Below the pieces are notes generated by a model. The model was not told where the DNA came from. It saw only the letters and a list, made by a program, of their open reading frames with translations, and did not search any database. The position numbers and the translations under genes are program-made. A DNA stretch of 64,000 bases from Phytoseiulus persimilis. Its lineage: Eukaryota > Arthropoda > Arachnida > Mesostigmata > Phytoseiidae. Position 1 is the stretch's first letter; each line of letters starts with the position of its first letter. Below are positions 1 through 11,939 of this stretch, one piece after another. The DNA lies in assembly GCA_037576195.1 (NCBI GenBank), contig CM075101.1, positions 1 through 64,000 of the forward strand, given 5' to 3'.

Positions 1-140
1 GGTGATTCCGAGACCAATCTGACCATCACCTTCAAAGTCTGGAGGGGTGGTTCCGGGACCCGGGGTGATCTGACGATACTTCTTCGAATCTGGAAGGGTG
101 GTCAGGGAACCAATCTGACCATACTTTCAAAAATCATGAT
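1..140 (+). repeat. end of a 45-bp-family repeat array
   Basis: This holds about three degenerate monomers of the type GGTGATTCCGAGACCAATCT, each followed by a CTGACCATACTTTT-like stretch. The sequence that follows (151-200: TGACCCAGTGGAGGGAGAAA and onward) matches the flank of the large array at 31588-31645, so both arrays end in the same tail. The rest of this array lies left of the window. Confidence 0.8.
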
Positions 141-1142
141 CCTGAATGCTGACCCAGTGGAGGGAGAAAAAGTGCCTCTATGCCAGGGAACGCCGTCCAA
201 CCCCCCATCAACCCCCAAATCTGGTGACTCAGCCCTTCAGGACCAGTCACCCCAAGTCTCTACGGATTTCGTGCCCTTCAGACTATGCTAGGATGTACTG
301 GAGAGCATTTACAGTACAACTTCTTTCTTCATTCACGTAAGGTACGATCATTTTTGCTTTTCTAGGTTGGTCTCGGCAAACCGGAGAGAAAGGTCCACCG
401 GCGGTTCGCTCAAGAACGCACCGTTTGCCTTTCATCCGCCGTTTTGTCCGTCCCGGGGCCACGTTTGTGGTTGAGTCACTGTGGACTTACCTTGATCCGG
501 AAAAACCTCGGGCTCGTGTCCACACGGCCTCTTGGGTCCACAGCGAAACTAGTTTTGCAATCAAATGGAGTTTTTACAACGAATTTGGGTCGATTTCCAC
601 AGATTCAACTATCCCTACTCTGCTTTGCTCGGGGAGCTGTGGAAGTCTGAGCCTGGTCCCGCGTGGCGCGTAGGTGGCGCTGCTGGTATTCGCGCATGCG
701 TCGCGCAGGACAGGGGGTGTCTGGGAGCGTCGACCGCCCGGATGCATCCATCCGTGAGATAGTCCGGAACACTTGACGCACATCCGTCTGGGAGCGGCGG
801 TCTGGCCGCCTGGCGGGATCCGTCTGCAGCTTTTGGCTGGTCTTCCCACAGTCCCACTCATTCGGCAGACGGCCATAGGTTCGTGAACAATGTGTCTTGG
901 CGCAGACGCTCTTGAGGCGCTGGAATACCTCCCGGCCTTCGCCTTTCAGAATGACGGGAACAGGCGTCTCAGGTCGTGGTTGTTGAGACCTGGTCTTCCC
1001 TTTCCCAGTTTTCGTTCTAAGTATGAATGATAGCACTGACATGGTCAGCTTCGCTGACTCAGCTTCGTGGAGTATCTCCCATCCACGCCGTTGTCACTGT
1101 GAATTCCTCCACCCGTTCCTTACCCTAGCAAGGTACCTAACA
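141..1142. other. array tail and candidate gypsy LTR, non-coding
   Basis: The first ~60 bases repeat the tail seen after the large 45-bp array. I see no coding signal in the remainder. The last part ends in CCTAACA directly before a tRNA-Ser-type primer-binding site, so some of it is probably the 5' LTR of a Ty3/gypsy element. The LTR start could not be fixed because there is no second copy in the window to compare with. Confidence 0.4.
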
Positions 1143-1160
1143 TTTTGGCGCAGTCGAGTG
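1143..1160 (+). other. primer-binding site of a Ty3/gypsy element
   Basis: TTTTGGCGCAGTCGAGTG follows an LTR-like terminus ending in CTAACA. The core TGGCGCAGTCG is the tRNA-Ser-type priming site known from 17.6/297/ZAM-like gypsy elements. A gag remnant begins just downstream, which supports the reading. Confidence 0.6.
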
Positions 1161-1209
1161 AAGTTCTTTGCGGGAACCTGATGTCACATCAAGACAAGAA
1201 CGACGGTGA

Positions 1210-1990
1210 CAAGGTGGCGGCCGCAAGGTCGCACCAAATCTTCCGGAGATTTTAGAGGCACTCACTGGGATCCTCGCGAAGCTGAGCGGCATCAGAGGTG
1301 TGTCGTCCACGGAAGAACGGCCACAATCGACAGCCCTCACGAATGCTGCGACGCTTGTAGGCACATCTTCCTGAGGCGGATAACACGTTCCATCATTGGT
1401 ATGATCGGAACAAAGGCATTCTCGAGGAGTGTGTCACCACATCTTCACTCAAGGCAAAGGTTTTGTTGAAAGCTCTGGGCATGGAAGAATACAGTCGTCT
1501 TCGATGCCACGTCTCACCGTCAAAGCCAGAGGACGAATCCATCGAGGAGCTAGTCGAAATCTTGGAGAAATCTTTTTGGACCCACCAAGTCACTGTTCCG
1601 TCGTAGGTACGACATTCTCAGCATTCGCTCTGCTTCAGGAACCAGACCTGAGGAGATTCCCAATCTTCGTAATCTCGAAGGTGACGAGTTCGGAGTAGAC
1701 AATCTGTCTACTGATCAATTCAGGATTTTCCCCGCGCTGCTGATGGCTACCGGTCCATCGTTCAGTCATTTCCGTTCAGTAGTATCGAGAGCTCTTGACG
1801 GAAAACCGGCAGTCACTCTGCTCGAGCTTCGAGAGAAAGCGAAACAACACGTAGCACGCCTCGAGGACGCTGCCATCGGCCTGGCTATGAACGCATTGGA
1901 AGAGTCGCCCGTTGGGATCGAGCGGGTGGCACAGCAAGTCAGTCAAGGTAATCGACGTCCTGCACAAAGAGGATCGGAGGAACATCCGGT
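1210..1990 (+). pseudogene. gag: decayed Ty3/gypsy gag
   Basis: The first part (about 1450-1580) reads as a gag capsid segment with KVLLKALGMEEYSRL and SIEELVEILEKSFWT. A frame change near 1580-1600 then leads to RRRYDILSIRSASGTRPEE and NLSTDQFRIFPALLMAT, continuing to about 1985 with TLLELREKAKQHVARLED. The pattern of a conserved arginine-rich start, then a T/S-DQF motif, then a basic helix is typical of invertebrate gypsy gag. The zinc knuckle, protease and pol are missing because a foldback element replaces everything after ~1990. It cannot be functional. Confidence 0.65.
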
Positions 1991-1993
1991 TAT

Positions 1994-3044
1994 GAAAGGG
2001 TCTCGGCTATTAGTGGCCCCGCGAATTTTGCACTACTCCAGACAAAACTTGGTCAACTTAAAAGGCTCATATCTCGGCTCCCAGATGGGTCACAGCGCCG
2101 ATCGAGTTATTTTTGGAAAGCTGAAGAAGAGAGCTATCGGATAGCATACATGCCGTTTGGATCGAAGATGGACGAATACCTTGAAGATCGATGAATTCGA
2201 GACCGATGCGAAAATAGATAGCGTCGAGTGCGCACTCTGGAGTTGAGCTGAATCGAAAGGTCACTGAGAGTCGAAGGTTTTGCAGAAAAAAAAAAGAAAA
2301 AAAGAGACGTTTTTTTTCGCCGAAAATATTTTTTCCTTCGGTCGACCCCTCCCTCCCTGAGCTCTCTAGTGATGAAGTCGGAGCTCAAAACATGCAGACA
2401 TGTTGGGCTCGAGCACCTGCGCATAGCTCACCGCCCGGGAGCAACGGCTGGAAGCAAATGCATCCATCGGCGCAGGGAGTCGAATTCCGAGAACAGAAGC
2501 CACAAACATTGTTTCTGAGAATCTCGCCATCACTTCTGCGCCCAGCGGAGGCCTTGACCGATCTCTTCATACCTTTAGAGGGAGAGACAGGCTCAGAAGA
2601 GAGTGATGCCGGCGAATAAAGATCACTCACTTTGCCGGAACCATCACGGGCGTTTTTTTTTTCCGGGAGGGGGGGGGGGGGAGGGAGAGTCCAAGGGAAA
2701 AAATATTTTCGGCAAAAAAAAAGCGCCTCTTTTTTTTTCGGTTTTTTTTTTTGCAAAACTTTCGACTCTCAGTGACCTTTCGATTCAGCTCAACTCCAGA
2801 GTGCGCACTCGACGCTATCTATTTTCGCATCGGTCTCGAATTCATCGAATTTAAAGGTATTCGTCCATCTTCAAACGGCATGCTATCCGATAGCTCTCTT
2901 CTTCAGCTTTCTAAAAATAACTTGATCGGCGCTGTAACCCATCTGGGAGCCGAGATATGAGCCTTTTAAGTTGACCAAGTTTTGTCTGGAGTAGTGCAAA
3001 ATCCGCGGGGCCGATGGCCAAGCCTTAATAGCCGAGACCCTTTG
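1994..3044. mobile_element. foldback element with ~390-bp inverted arms
   Basis: The left arm (1994-~2385) and right arm (~2655-3044) are reverse complements with scattered mismatches and an ~11-bp indel. Shared landmarks are the arm ends GAAAGGGTCTCGGC / GCCGAGACCCTTT, the stretch TTTTGCACTACTCCAGACAA and its complement near 2985, and homopolymer-rich inner parts (A/T runs at 2283-2330 and 2705-2755, poly-G at ~2668-2681). The ~270-bp centre shows no recognised coding. There is no transposase, so it is a non-autonomous foldback or MITE-like unit. It interrupts or abuts the gypsy gag on its left. Confidence 0.8.
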
Positions 3045-3113
3045 AGGGATGCCTCGGGAAAAACATCCGCTCAAATTGTCCGTTCTTGAAGGAAATCTGC
3101 AGGCGGTGTCAGG

Positions 3114-3479
3114 TTGGACACACAATCGCCATCGCAAAATCGATGGCGATTCGATAAGCTTGACAGAACCTTGCTCACCGAGTACATAGATCAAGAGTGC
3201 AAACGAATAATGGAGCAGAGACAACCAATTGATGAAGAGGTTGTAATCAACATTCTTGAGACAGCATGCGAAAAATCATCACCGAGGAGACTCTTGCACA
3301 ACACTGAGAGGAAACCAGTCTACTGGTGGAATGATGAAGTCGCAAAGCTAAGAAAGACCTGTAACCGAGCCACACGAAGCTACGTCCGAGGCAAGAGGAA
3401 TACAAGCACAACCGAGGACGAAGCCCGAGACTATCACACGAGGTACACCGAGGCGAAGAAGACATATAGGAAAGTGTAG
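3114..3479 (+). pseudogene. LINE ORF2 fragment, endonuclease-RT linker
   Basis: A 121-codon open stretch includes RWRFDKLDRTLLTEYI and then KPVYWWNDEVAKLRKTCNRA, followed by a run of K/R/Y residues. The VYWWN-(D/E)-E-(V/I) motif followed by arginine-rich helices is characteristic of the segment between the endonuclease and reverse transcriptase domains in R1/Jockey-group non-LTR retrotransposons. Neither the catalytic endonuclease nor the RT is present. It is a small relic truncated on both sides. Confidence 0.7.
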
Positions 3480-3573
3480 GAAATAACCCACTAGGTTCAG
3501 TCGGTGGACACGATCTGGAAGTACACTGTGAGTCTGGAAGATCATGGCACGGAATGATTGGACAGAGATTCTG

Positions 3574-3827
3574 TGTTACAACCATGTAGCTCCTCACTGG
3601 GAACAGTGTTTATTACTCTTATATATACCCAGTGGTAAGAGTGGGTTCGGTTGAGCCGAGGGCGGATAGTCTTCGGCTCAGGGTTACTTGTGACATTCAG
3701 ATACTGCGCAGCAGTATCTCCTAATAAGGGCGAATCGCCCACGGTACTGTAGTACCGTCCCTGTACACTAGATGAGCGTCTGAACAGGCGTGTTTCAGAT
3801 ATCCATAAATACAATGATATTTCAACA
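3574..3827 (-). mobile_element. Copia-like LTR, minus orientation
   Basis: A 254-bp unit begins TGTTACAACC and ends TTTCAACA on +. Read on -, it starts TGTTGAAATATC directly after the purine-rich CTAAGGGAGGA, as expected for a polypurine tract followed by a 3' LTR. Near its far end it contains GGGTATATATAAGAGT and AATAAA, a plausible TATA box and poly(A) signal. No second LTR was found and no Copia pol could be read to its right, so the internal region is lost or highly decayed. Confidence 0.5.
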
Positions 3828-6800
3828 TCCTCCCTTAGATGAAACTGTCTGTTCAGATCAGCTCTTGGTTATCTGATGAGTACATCCCTACCAAGAACTA
3901 GTTTCAGCCCTCTCTCTCTCATCTCTAACGCTTCTACAGCGTGAGGTACCTGATTCTATACTAGTCTGGTTGTACACTTGAGGGATAACTGCATATAACC
4001 TACCTAGGGTACTTCATCTAATAGTTGGTCTTATTAGATCATGATTGGACAGGGTCTCCGTTCCCATCCTTTCATGTTTACTTATCGGCAGAGAACTCAG
4101 GAACAACATTCGGAGTGGTCATCCAGAGGCACGAAGGTTTCTTGGCGGATTCGTTGTACTATCTTCTTTTCAACGAAGTTCAACGTTGAGCCCGTTCCGG
4201 GTTCCTGTTTGAGTTCTCCTTCATGATCCTTTCTCTAGCATCCTGATTACCTCCACTCAGTGACGTACCAGGATGTAACTCCTGGCAAGGCATGTTGGGT
4301 CCATCTTCATTATCGATCGAGCATTGTTCCAAATTTGAACGAAAAAAAAACGTTCCCCCAAATTAATGCGTCGTGCTCGGTTTGCATTCCCAATGCGATG
4401 ACATGCTTTTGAGGAAGCGTTCTGCACTCCGCTTGGGGTGTGTACCTTGGATCTTCGGTTAGTTTTTCTTTCAAGCGACGCCGAGAATTCTCGTTTCCGG
4501 GAACATCATCGCATCCGAATGGAACATAATACGTTGAAACGAAATGACGTAGCAAGACGCAGAGGAGATTATCTTTTAAAATCAATCCTCCTTCTTTCAC
4601 AACTGTGCCTGTTACACCATCATGGCAAGCGGGGATCATTCGCGTCGATGATCACATAACTGTCTTCCCTCGCTTTGGGAAGTTCTCCTTTTTTGTTCCT
4701 CTAGTATCCACCGGAGAGATCATCGAAGTGTGATCTCTGGAGATTGCTCCATTTACTTGACACGTGGAGTACGCTTGGTTCACAAGAGTGGAAGAGCTAT
4801 GAGACTAAGATCTTGGTGAGCACTTACTACTCTTTACTGGCGTTCACTTCTGCTGGAAACGACTGGGAGCGGGTTCGTTCATGGAGAGACATGCGAACCT
4901 TCGGCCTCCTCAATCGAGACACGCAGTTTGTGATGCCACAGGATTCCATTGCAATGCTTTATCACGATCTGCCACTTGAAGGAGTGAAATCATTAAACTT
5001 AAGAACCGTAGGTTGAAAGCTGATGTTCATGCATTGATTTGTTCGCTGGAATTCTGTCTAGCTCTCCCTCTCTTGTTTAGACAGTGAACCGAAATGGACG
5101 AGTATTCATGAACTTTGACAGCTGTGATCGCGACGATTCAACCTCACTTGTGTTCTTCTTTGAACACTCTGGTCAGCACACATATTTGGTTCTTCTTTGA
5201 CCCGGATTCCGATGGTAGCTTACTCATTTTTCGACCGGATAAGATCATCCTGATTTGATGTTGTGACATACGGTCGTATTCGCCTTTTATTCTTCAAGCT
5301 TTCTGCCGGCAACATCGGCAACGTTATCAGGGATCAGGTCAGTACAGTCGAACACAGTCTTGAACAGTACTGCACTGAGATGGTAGTCCAAACTGATGAG
5401 TCAGCTCAGCCATTTAGGCTTATGGTTATACTGGAAATGAGTCTGCAGCTCATTTTTTATAACCCATAGGCGCACTCATCATCTGCACTTGACCATTTTC
5501 GATTTTTGTGGAGGTTGGTGATCCGTCTGGACGATTACACACGGTGTTTGAGGAGTAGAGCTGAGAAGTCCACGCATCCATCATTTTATACCTCTCATAT
5601 ATCCATATAAGAAAATGGACAAACGAGTCTCTGATGGCTGAGTTGTTCAGTTTCCACGACAACAATGCATAACTCATCAATCCATCCATGGATCTTCCAA
5701 CAGACTCATGGAGTGGGGGATGATGATCAATTGAGGACACTTAAACAGGGTTCAAGACAAATGCCTGAACACTGCAGCTCCACTGATAAGTTCCAGACCA
5801 AGAACATCTCCACACATCGGTTTCTCAAGAAGCTGGAGCTGGTTCTCATATCGAGACCGAGCTGCGACTCTCGGTTGTTCAAGCCATGATCGAGGACATA
5901 AGCATTCGAAGTTCTCCGAAGACAGCTTCGTCAAGGCTCTCTGCGGGAATCTTCGATAGGAACCTTTCCATTGTATTGCTCTGCCTCGTTTCTACCAGTT
6001 TTGTTGCTTGCGGAACTTTTCAATCACTGAGGTATTCAGATGAGCTTCTCACGTTTGACCTTTTGAGATGACCTTCTAGTGAGATAGTTCCAGGTCATTT
6101 GTTGTGATTGGGAAGAATCTCACAAGATTCATACTTCCAAACTGACCTTCCTCGGGAGTCTAGTGCTCTTGTCTGTTCCATTGAACAGATTTACCGAGAT
6201 CAAAATTCATTGGGTGTTTGACGTCACCACTGATCTTCTCCAAGCATTCAGGTGAGGAATATCCTTTCGAATCCAAGGACCAATTCATCCTCTCATGTCA
6301 TGCTTGAGCAAGATCCACGTTATTCAGTTCGCCTATCAGGGAGGTGTTCGCGAAGCATTCGCTTTGCCTCGGTGGGTGTGATCTCAGTCGATTCGAGAAT
6401 CACTAGCATAATTGCTCCAACGCGAACTTACAATAAAGAACTCTCCTTCCTCTATCTCGACTCTCGGTTAAATTCAACCTGCTAGATTCTGCTGCAGGGT
6501 CGAGGAAGCAAGGAATCCAAGATTGATATCTTAATCCCCATGGGATCCTTGAAGAGAATGCTCTAGTAGCATCGAGAGAGTTTCAGAAATCATTCTCCAC
6601 TTCAGAGGTTCAACGATTTCATTTTCTTTTGACACTAGAAACAAAGATTCTCTGGGCATGTTGTTCCAATAATGCCGACATGTTCAGACAATCATGAGTG
6701 TCTCATGTCACTGGGCATGTACCTTCATCTTTGTTTTCGTATCTTACATCTTCACCAGTGTTCTGTTACTGGAAGACTCAAGGATGACGCTCTCACGATT

Positions 6801-7367
6801 TCCTGCGGGGTCAATGTGTACTTTCAGTACATGCACCAAGTAGGGTCAATGATTGACTGTTGATCAGACCGTCAATTTGAATCCCCAAATGGTGAGGTGC
6901 TCAGGAAGGCTTAGTACCTTGTTGAAGTCCTCAATGATTTCTTTGGACTGAAGGTGTTCCTGCTAAGTCAACTGTCACAACTCGTGATCTACTCATGAGA
7001 TACATCATTCTATGATGATCAATGTTCATCTATCCTGAGGGTTACTCTAAGACCGTTTAATGACCGGAGTGAGTTGTCCTTGCCTCAGGAGCCCACACTC
7101 CTGTTCCTCGAAGGATAGGACCATAAGTTGACTGCACCAAGCAATGTCTATCATGGATGCTATACTTCACATGATGACATGCTAATCACGGCTTCTCTCG
7201 AGCTATTTGTCGAGCGTGATTTTCATTTGAGCCAATACCCTGTGTTGACAGAGTCACAATGCACAGTGGCTTATCAGCCTAGCCTTCGTACAGTGACCCG
7301 TTCATTCATCCACTAGGGCATGCATGCTCTGACAGGGACCTCGAAGGATTGTCCTCCCTCCGTGTCA
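3828..7367. other. unassigned DNA, possibly decayed Copia interior
   Basis: Only short open stretches occur here. I recognise no protease, integrase, reverse transcriptase or RNase H motif on either strand. The base composition is less GC-rich than the neighbouring retroelements. If the LTR at 3574-3827 is a minus-strand 3' LTR, the interior should extend rightward into this stretch, but nothing in it confirms this. Confidence 0.4.
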
Positions 7368-7846
7368 ACCTCGTTCAGATTCTCCAACATGAACCGTAAA
7401 ACAACGAGCAGCAAGAGAGCGGGGTCTCATTGACTTCAGTCTCGATCACAAGCAAAACATAATGTTGCTTCAGAGGATCTAGAAACGCTTCTAAGAAACG
7501 TTTGAAGTCGAGCTCATCTTCTGCCAATGTGATCGCTTTCCCAAGACCATTTCTGCAGGCAAGCCTCTACGAGTTCATACAAAGCTTGGCCATCACTGTA
7601 AGTTCAGGACTTAAGAGAACTGACAGCGTTTCGTGGTCAGTGGTGACTCGAACTCTCTGAGAGCGAGTCTCTCCACGAAATCTCAACTCATCTTCCATGA
7701 AGTTCACTGGATTGGAAGTGATTTCACACCTATCGTTGTTGTTATCAGGAGAGAAATTTTTGAAGCGCGCTACTCAGGCGCATCGTCAACCATTCCTGTA
7801 GGCATGAAAACTGACTTTCCATGAATCCTATCTATTCTGATGAGGG
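7368..7846. repeat. direct repeat A, left copy, flanking BEL
   Basis: The stretch from AACCTCGTTCAGATTCTCCA to CTATCTATTCTGATGAG recurs at 21574-22051 in the same orientation with roughly 97% identity by eye. This copy directly precedes the left BEL LTR and the other follows the right LTR. No protein could be read with confidence. Confidence 0.85.
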
Positions 7847-7847
7847 T

Positions 7848-8304
7848 TGCTGCTAAACCCTACAGGCTCCAACCTGGAAATGACGAGACTCGAAGGTTGA
7901 TCCGTACCGGCCGCAGCCGTCCCAGGTGACCGTGGAATTTGCACTTAGTTGAGAGCGCTGGCTCTCTCGTTCCGTTCACTCGAACGGCGAGTATGATACT
8001 GGACGTGCAACGTTCCACCCTGCGGCGCTGCAACGCAGCTATCCGCCGTGCACCCTGGGAGCGACTTGACCATTTTATTTTGCATCAAAATATCGATTAG
8101 CCGTACTGCTGACTGGCCCTTTACCTAGATACAAAGATGCAGGTAGCGCCCTGGCGCTACACTCTAGGAGTTCTAGGCGAAATGGAGCGATCTTGTGTTT
8201 CCAACAGGTGCGCTTGTGGCGCCCCGCGGTGGCCTACGGCCGAACTACAGAAATCGCTTCCACGAACGTGTCGAGACTCTGGGGTCCGACCACCTTTCGT
8301 GACA
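7848..8304 (-). repeat. BEL 3' LTR
   Basis: 457 bp, TGCTGCTAAACC to TTTCGTGACA on +, with a TG...CA terminal structure. It matches 21115-21571 except for about three substitutions. Just to its right the + strand reads CTCCCGCC, i.e. GGCGGGAG on the element strand, a plausible polypurine tract. Confidence 0.9.
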
Positions 8305-8655
8305 CTCCCGCCGAACCGGGTTCCGGTTCTGATTCTCATTGGACGATTCATTTTTACACTTGTTGTACCTACTCCGATATTGCTTCGGCGAGACTAGAAC
8401 ATCTCGTCTCCAACAACCGGAGAGTTTCGCGCTACATGATACATCGAGCACACTTGATCTGCACATTTGAAACTCCGAAGAAAGCCTGCCATGCCATTTG
8501 ACACCGTAATTCCGATATCTTCTTATGCAAAGCCAAGGAACTTGATTGGATGATTACGGACGAATCACACTCCGGGCCGCACTGGCGGTGACTTTTACTC
8601 CACCCCCAATGTGTTCTCGACAATACAACTCGCCATGTGGACTTTCACTTGTTCT

Positions 8656-9590
8656 TTAATTTACGGCTGGCGCCACATCTATCTTATAGAGTAGCTGGAT
8701 GGGTCTTTTAAGAAATTTCCCCGTAGGTAGTCGTACGATCACGGTTCTGACGCGTCCGTCTGAGCCTCCCTCCCCGCGGCAAACAGAATGCACGCGAGCC
8801 ATGGGCCAATACGCTCGCGATGCCGCTGGGTCATCTAGGAGAACTATATCGCCCTCTTTCAATGACCTACTTTCCACCGGTAGCCTTGCTAAATTGGACT
8901 TCAGCTGAACCAAGTATTCTTTGCGATATCTTGCCCAAAACGCGTTCATGATATTTTGCTGATATTTCCATCTTTCCGACAAGATGATTGGTGTGGCTAA
9001 CTCCGACGTGTTTATCACGTCCGTCAGATCTGGCAACGCTGGCTGCACCTGATTCCCGTATAGCAAATCTGACGGTCTCAACGGTAGCAGCTCATTGGGA
9101 TTCGTGCTGACGCACGTTAACGGCCTGTCGTTCACTATCTTCTCGATGTCCGTGAGAATCGTTTCTAGTTCCCTAAACGTGGGTATGTTTCTCCCCAGAA
9201 TCTTCCTCAACGGGCGTTTGATCGTTCCTATTAGCCTTTCCGTGAAACCATTTCTCCACGGCGCTCTCTCCGTCGAGTGAAACCAACTGAGTGAATTTTT
9301 TGCTAGAAAACTCTTCATTTCCGCCGCTCTCGACAAATCAAACATGGCTTTCACTTCTTTTGCCGCCCGTCGGAACGCAGCGGCGTTGTCCGAATTAAAA
9401 GCTTTAACCGTAGGGTTTCTGTTGTAGAACCGCCGCATGGCCATCAAGAATTCATACGTGGATAAATTCTCGACCAGTTCTATCCTCACTGCCCGCACTA
9501 CTGGACGTACGAAAATCATTGCGTACGCCGGAACCTTTCTCCCCGCCGAATTCCTGACCGTGAGTGGTCCCGCCGCGTCGACACCTGTCG
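8656..9590 (-). pseudogene. pol: BEL integrase, catalytic core and C-terminal domain
   Basis: This is the distal part of BEL pol. The frame opens with TGVDAAGPLTV (first catalytic Asp), continues through FNSDNAAAFRRA (second Asp) and reaches APWRNGFTERLIGTIKR with the catalytic Glu in the FTER context. LKEGDIVLLDD near the end belongs to the C-terminal DNA-binding region, and the frame closes at 8656 near the 3' LTR. All three acidic residues are present. The frame is cut at 9590 by the gypsy LTR at 9595, which separates it from the zinc-binding N-terminus at about 9770-9900, so no full integrase can be made from this copy. Confidence 0.85.
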
Positions 9591-9594
9591 TGTG

Positions 9595-9765
9595 TGTAAG
9601 GAAAGTGGTTTCGGATACGCAAGAGCGCGAGAGAGAGACTTAGACGAAATGTGCACATGTCGTGAACGCGTCTGTAAGAAGAGAATACAGCCAGTGCGAG
9701 TTGAGTTACGGTCGCAGCGAGTCATTACTTCCGTACCCTAGTTGCCATAGTGGCTAGCCCTCACA
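9595..9765. mobile_element. Ty3/gypsy-1 LTR flanked by TGTG
   Basis: 171 bp, TGTAAGGAAAGTGG to AGCCCTCACA. It is bounded by a perfect 4-bp target duplication TGTG (9591-9594 and 9766-9769). Removing the LTR and one TGTG brings the two halves of the BEL integrase into the same frame at a conserved junction. By itself this is a textbook solo LTR. A second copy of the same LTR ends the gypsy-1 provirus at 16233-16403. Confidence 0.9.
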
Positions 9766-11921
9766 TGTGAAACGCTGGTGCAGTGGTCACTCTGAACCCG
9801 GGCAAGTCCGGCATCTCTTCGGCCGCTGGTCGCGCCTTGAAACGGTTGCATGTGCGACACGCCACCAGCGCCTTGCTAGCGGCACGACGTGCTCTTAACA
9901 CGAGAAACCTCCTCCTTAACCGCTGTAGAATCCCTTGCACCGCGCCGGCGTGCAGACATAGCTGCTCATGCGTCCACCGAATGTATGCCGCTACCACCTC
10001 GTTCTCTCCTGGGAGAATCACTGGATTCTTGATGTCGAACGTGACATCTTTGATATCACTCAACCGCGACCGACACCTGATGAGCCCGTCCGCATCCAGG
10101 AATGGACTGAACTGGGAAATTTCGCTCTTTTTCGACAGCTCCTTGAGCCCCTGGCTGAGTTCTGCCCCGAAATGCTGCTGTTGCACCCGTTTGAACACTT
10201 CCCGTTCCGTAGCTTGCCATTCCGGCGCCGTGACTGTCTGTAGCCACTGTGGCCTGAAAACCCTCTTATACCGTTTCCATCGAAAGATGTACGCCAAAAC
10301 TCTCATCGACTTCGCCCAAGAAGACCCGAGCGGTATGTTCAGCGCTCCTACACTTGCCGTGGCTACCCCAACAAAACACTGAGACCTTCTTTCATTCGCG
10401 ACCTCCCGTTCTGACTCGTCTGAGTTTAGCGAATGACTCTGCGGCATACCCTCATTACCCAGCCAACTCGGTCCCGACAACCAAAACTTTCTGAGCTCCT
10501 CCGTATCTAGCGCCGAGAACCTCGAAACAAGATCAGCCGGGTTATCCGCTGTCCTGACATATCTCCATTGCTGTGCTTCCGAACTACTCTGGATTTCCCT
10601 TATGCGATTTTCCACAAAGCTCTTCCACCGCTCCGGTCGGTCTCTAATCCAAGCTAGGACACACGCATTGTCGCACCAGAAATTCACCGACACAAAGGGA
10701 ACGTTCACCGCCTCGCCTATTTTCTTTGCGATTCTCGTGGCCACAATGGCACCCAACAGCTCCAGTCTGTGGATGGACCATTCCCCCTTCAACGGTGCTA
10801 CTCTGCCCTTCGCAATTATGAATGCTACCTTCACCTTACCCGGCTCGCCGATATCTCTCGCACAGGCTACACACCCATAACCCAGCAAACTGGCATCGCA
10901 AAATATATGCAATTCTTGCGCGCTGGCGCAAGTCTGCCCAACCATCTTCCGGAAATTCCGCTCGACGCGGACCTCTTTCACGTGCATTAAGCGACCCGTG
11001 GTTTCCAAATATTCCGCCTTATCCACCTCGTCTAGCGGTGCGTCCCAATCTACTTTTTTCTGCCAGTTCTTCTGTAGCAGCCTCTTGAATCCTGGCATTA
11101 TCGGCGCGACAAGACCGATTGGATCGAAAACCTGACTAGCGCCCTTCAGCAAAGCTCTCTTCGATGGAGAACTCGCCTTGAAAAACTCGATTGTCTTAGT
11201 CGCGTCAATATGCAGCGAATCCGCTCTTTTATTCCATCGGACACCCAGAAATTTGAAATTCTCGTCTCGGAAAGTGACGGTCGCATCCGGATATTTTGCT
11301 GTGATGAATTCCCCGAGTTCCGCTGAATTCGTTGACCACTTCTTGAACGGAAAACATCCCGCAGCAAACGACTCATTCAGAGCTCCAACCACTTCCTGCC
11401 CCTGTTGGACATTTTCCGAGCCTGCCAACAGATTGTCGACGTAGAAATATTTCTTTACGAATTCCAGAAGTGTTCGATGCTCCGGTCTCCGCGCGATCTC
11501 GTGCTCCAGATGCAATCGGATCCCCGCGCAGTGTTGAAATGGTGCCGAGATCAAGCCGAATGACAAACGACACGATCGCATTTCTCGAAACTTGGCTCTC
11601 GAATTCTTGCTGATTCCTAACGGCCACAGAAACCTCAAAAACTTCCTATGTTCCGGCGTGATTTTGAATTGTAGATACGCCCTTTCTATATCTGCCGTTA
11701 TGACTATTGGCAACTGACGAAACTGTAATACCACCGCAATCAACTCCCTAATGAGATTTTCACCCTGGAACAATACATCATTCAGGCCTGCCGCATTTCG
11801 TGACCGCGCACTGGCGTCGTTCACTACTCTGACTTTCATCTTCGAAGTGGCCGTCGCCTGCTTCTTGATTACTGCTAGTAATGGCAAATAATGAGACTGC
11901 TCTCCGGGCCTGGGCGGATCC
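9766..11921 (-). pseudogene. pol: BEL pol RT-RNase H-integrase N-terminus, duplicate copy
   Basis: The 730-codon frame covers the RT fingers/palm (KVRVVNDASARSRN, then QLPIVITADIERAYLQ), the active-site box YFYVDNLLAG (YVDN rather than the common YVDD), RNase H (LHIFCDASLLGYG, HRLELLGAIVATRIAK, FWCDNACVLAW) and the integrase zinc region ending CRTCNRFKARPAAEEMPDLP. Its first ~11 codons come from antisense gypsy sequence because the BEL part starts at a GGATCC shared with gypsy-1 (11916-11921). It matches 16404-18559 with no indel and only a handful of substitutions. It is cut at both ends and so inactive. Confidence 0.9.
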
Positions 11922-11939
11922 TTCGAATGCGAGTCAGAC

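Noticed and set aside
7128-7316. Copia reverse transcriptase active site (HDDMLITA on +)
   Set aside because: The peptide resembles YVDDMLI, but it is on the strand opposite to the candidate LTR, lacks the flanking RT motifs and stands alone in a 62-codon frame.
9783-10382. A 199-codon + strand gene, also seen at 16421-17020
   Set aside because: It is the antisense shadow of BEL pol and duplicates only because the pol region is duplicated.
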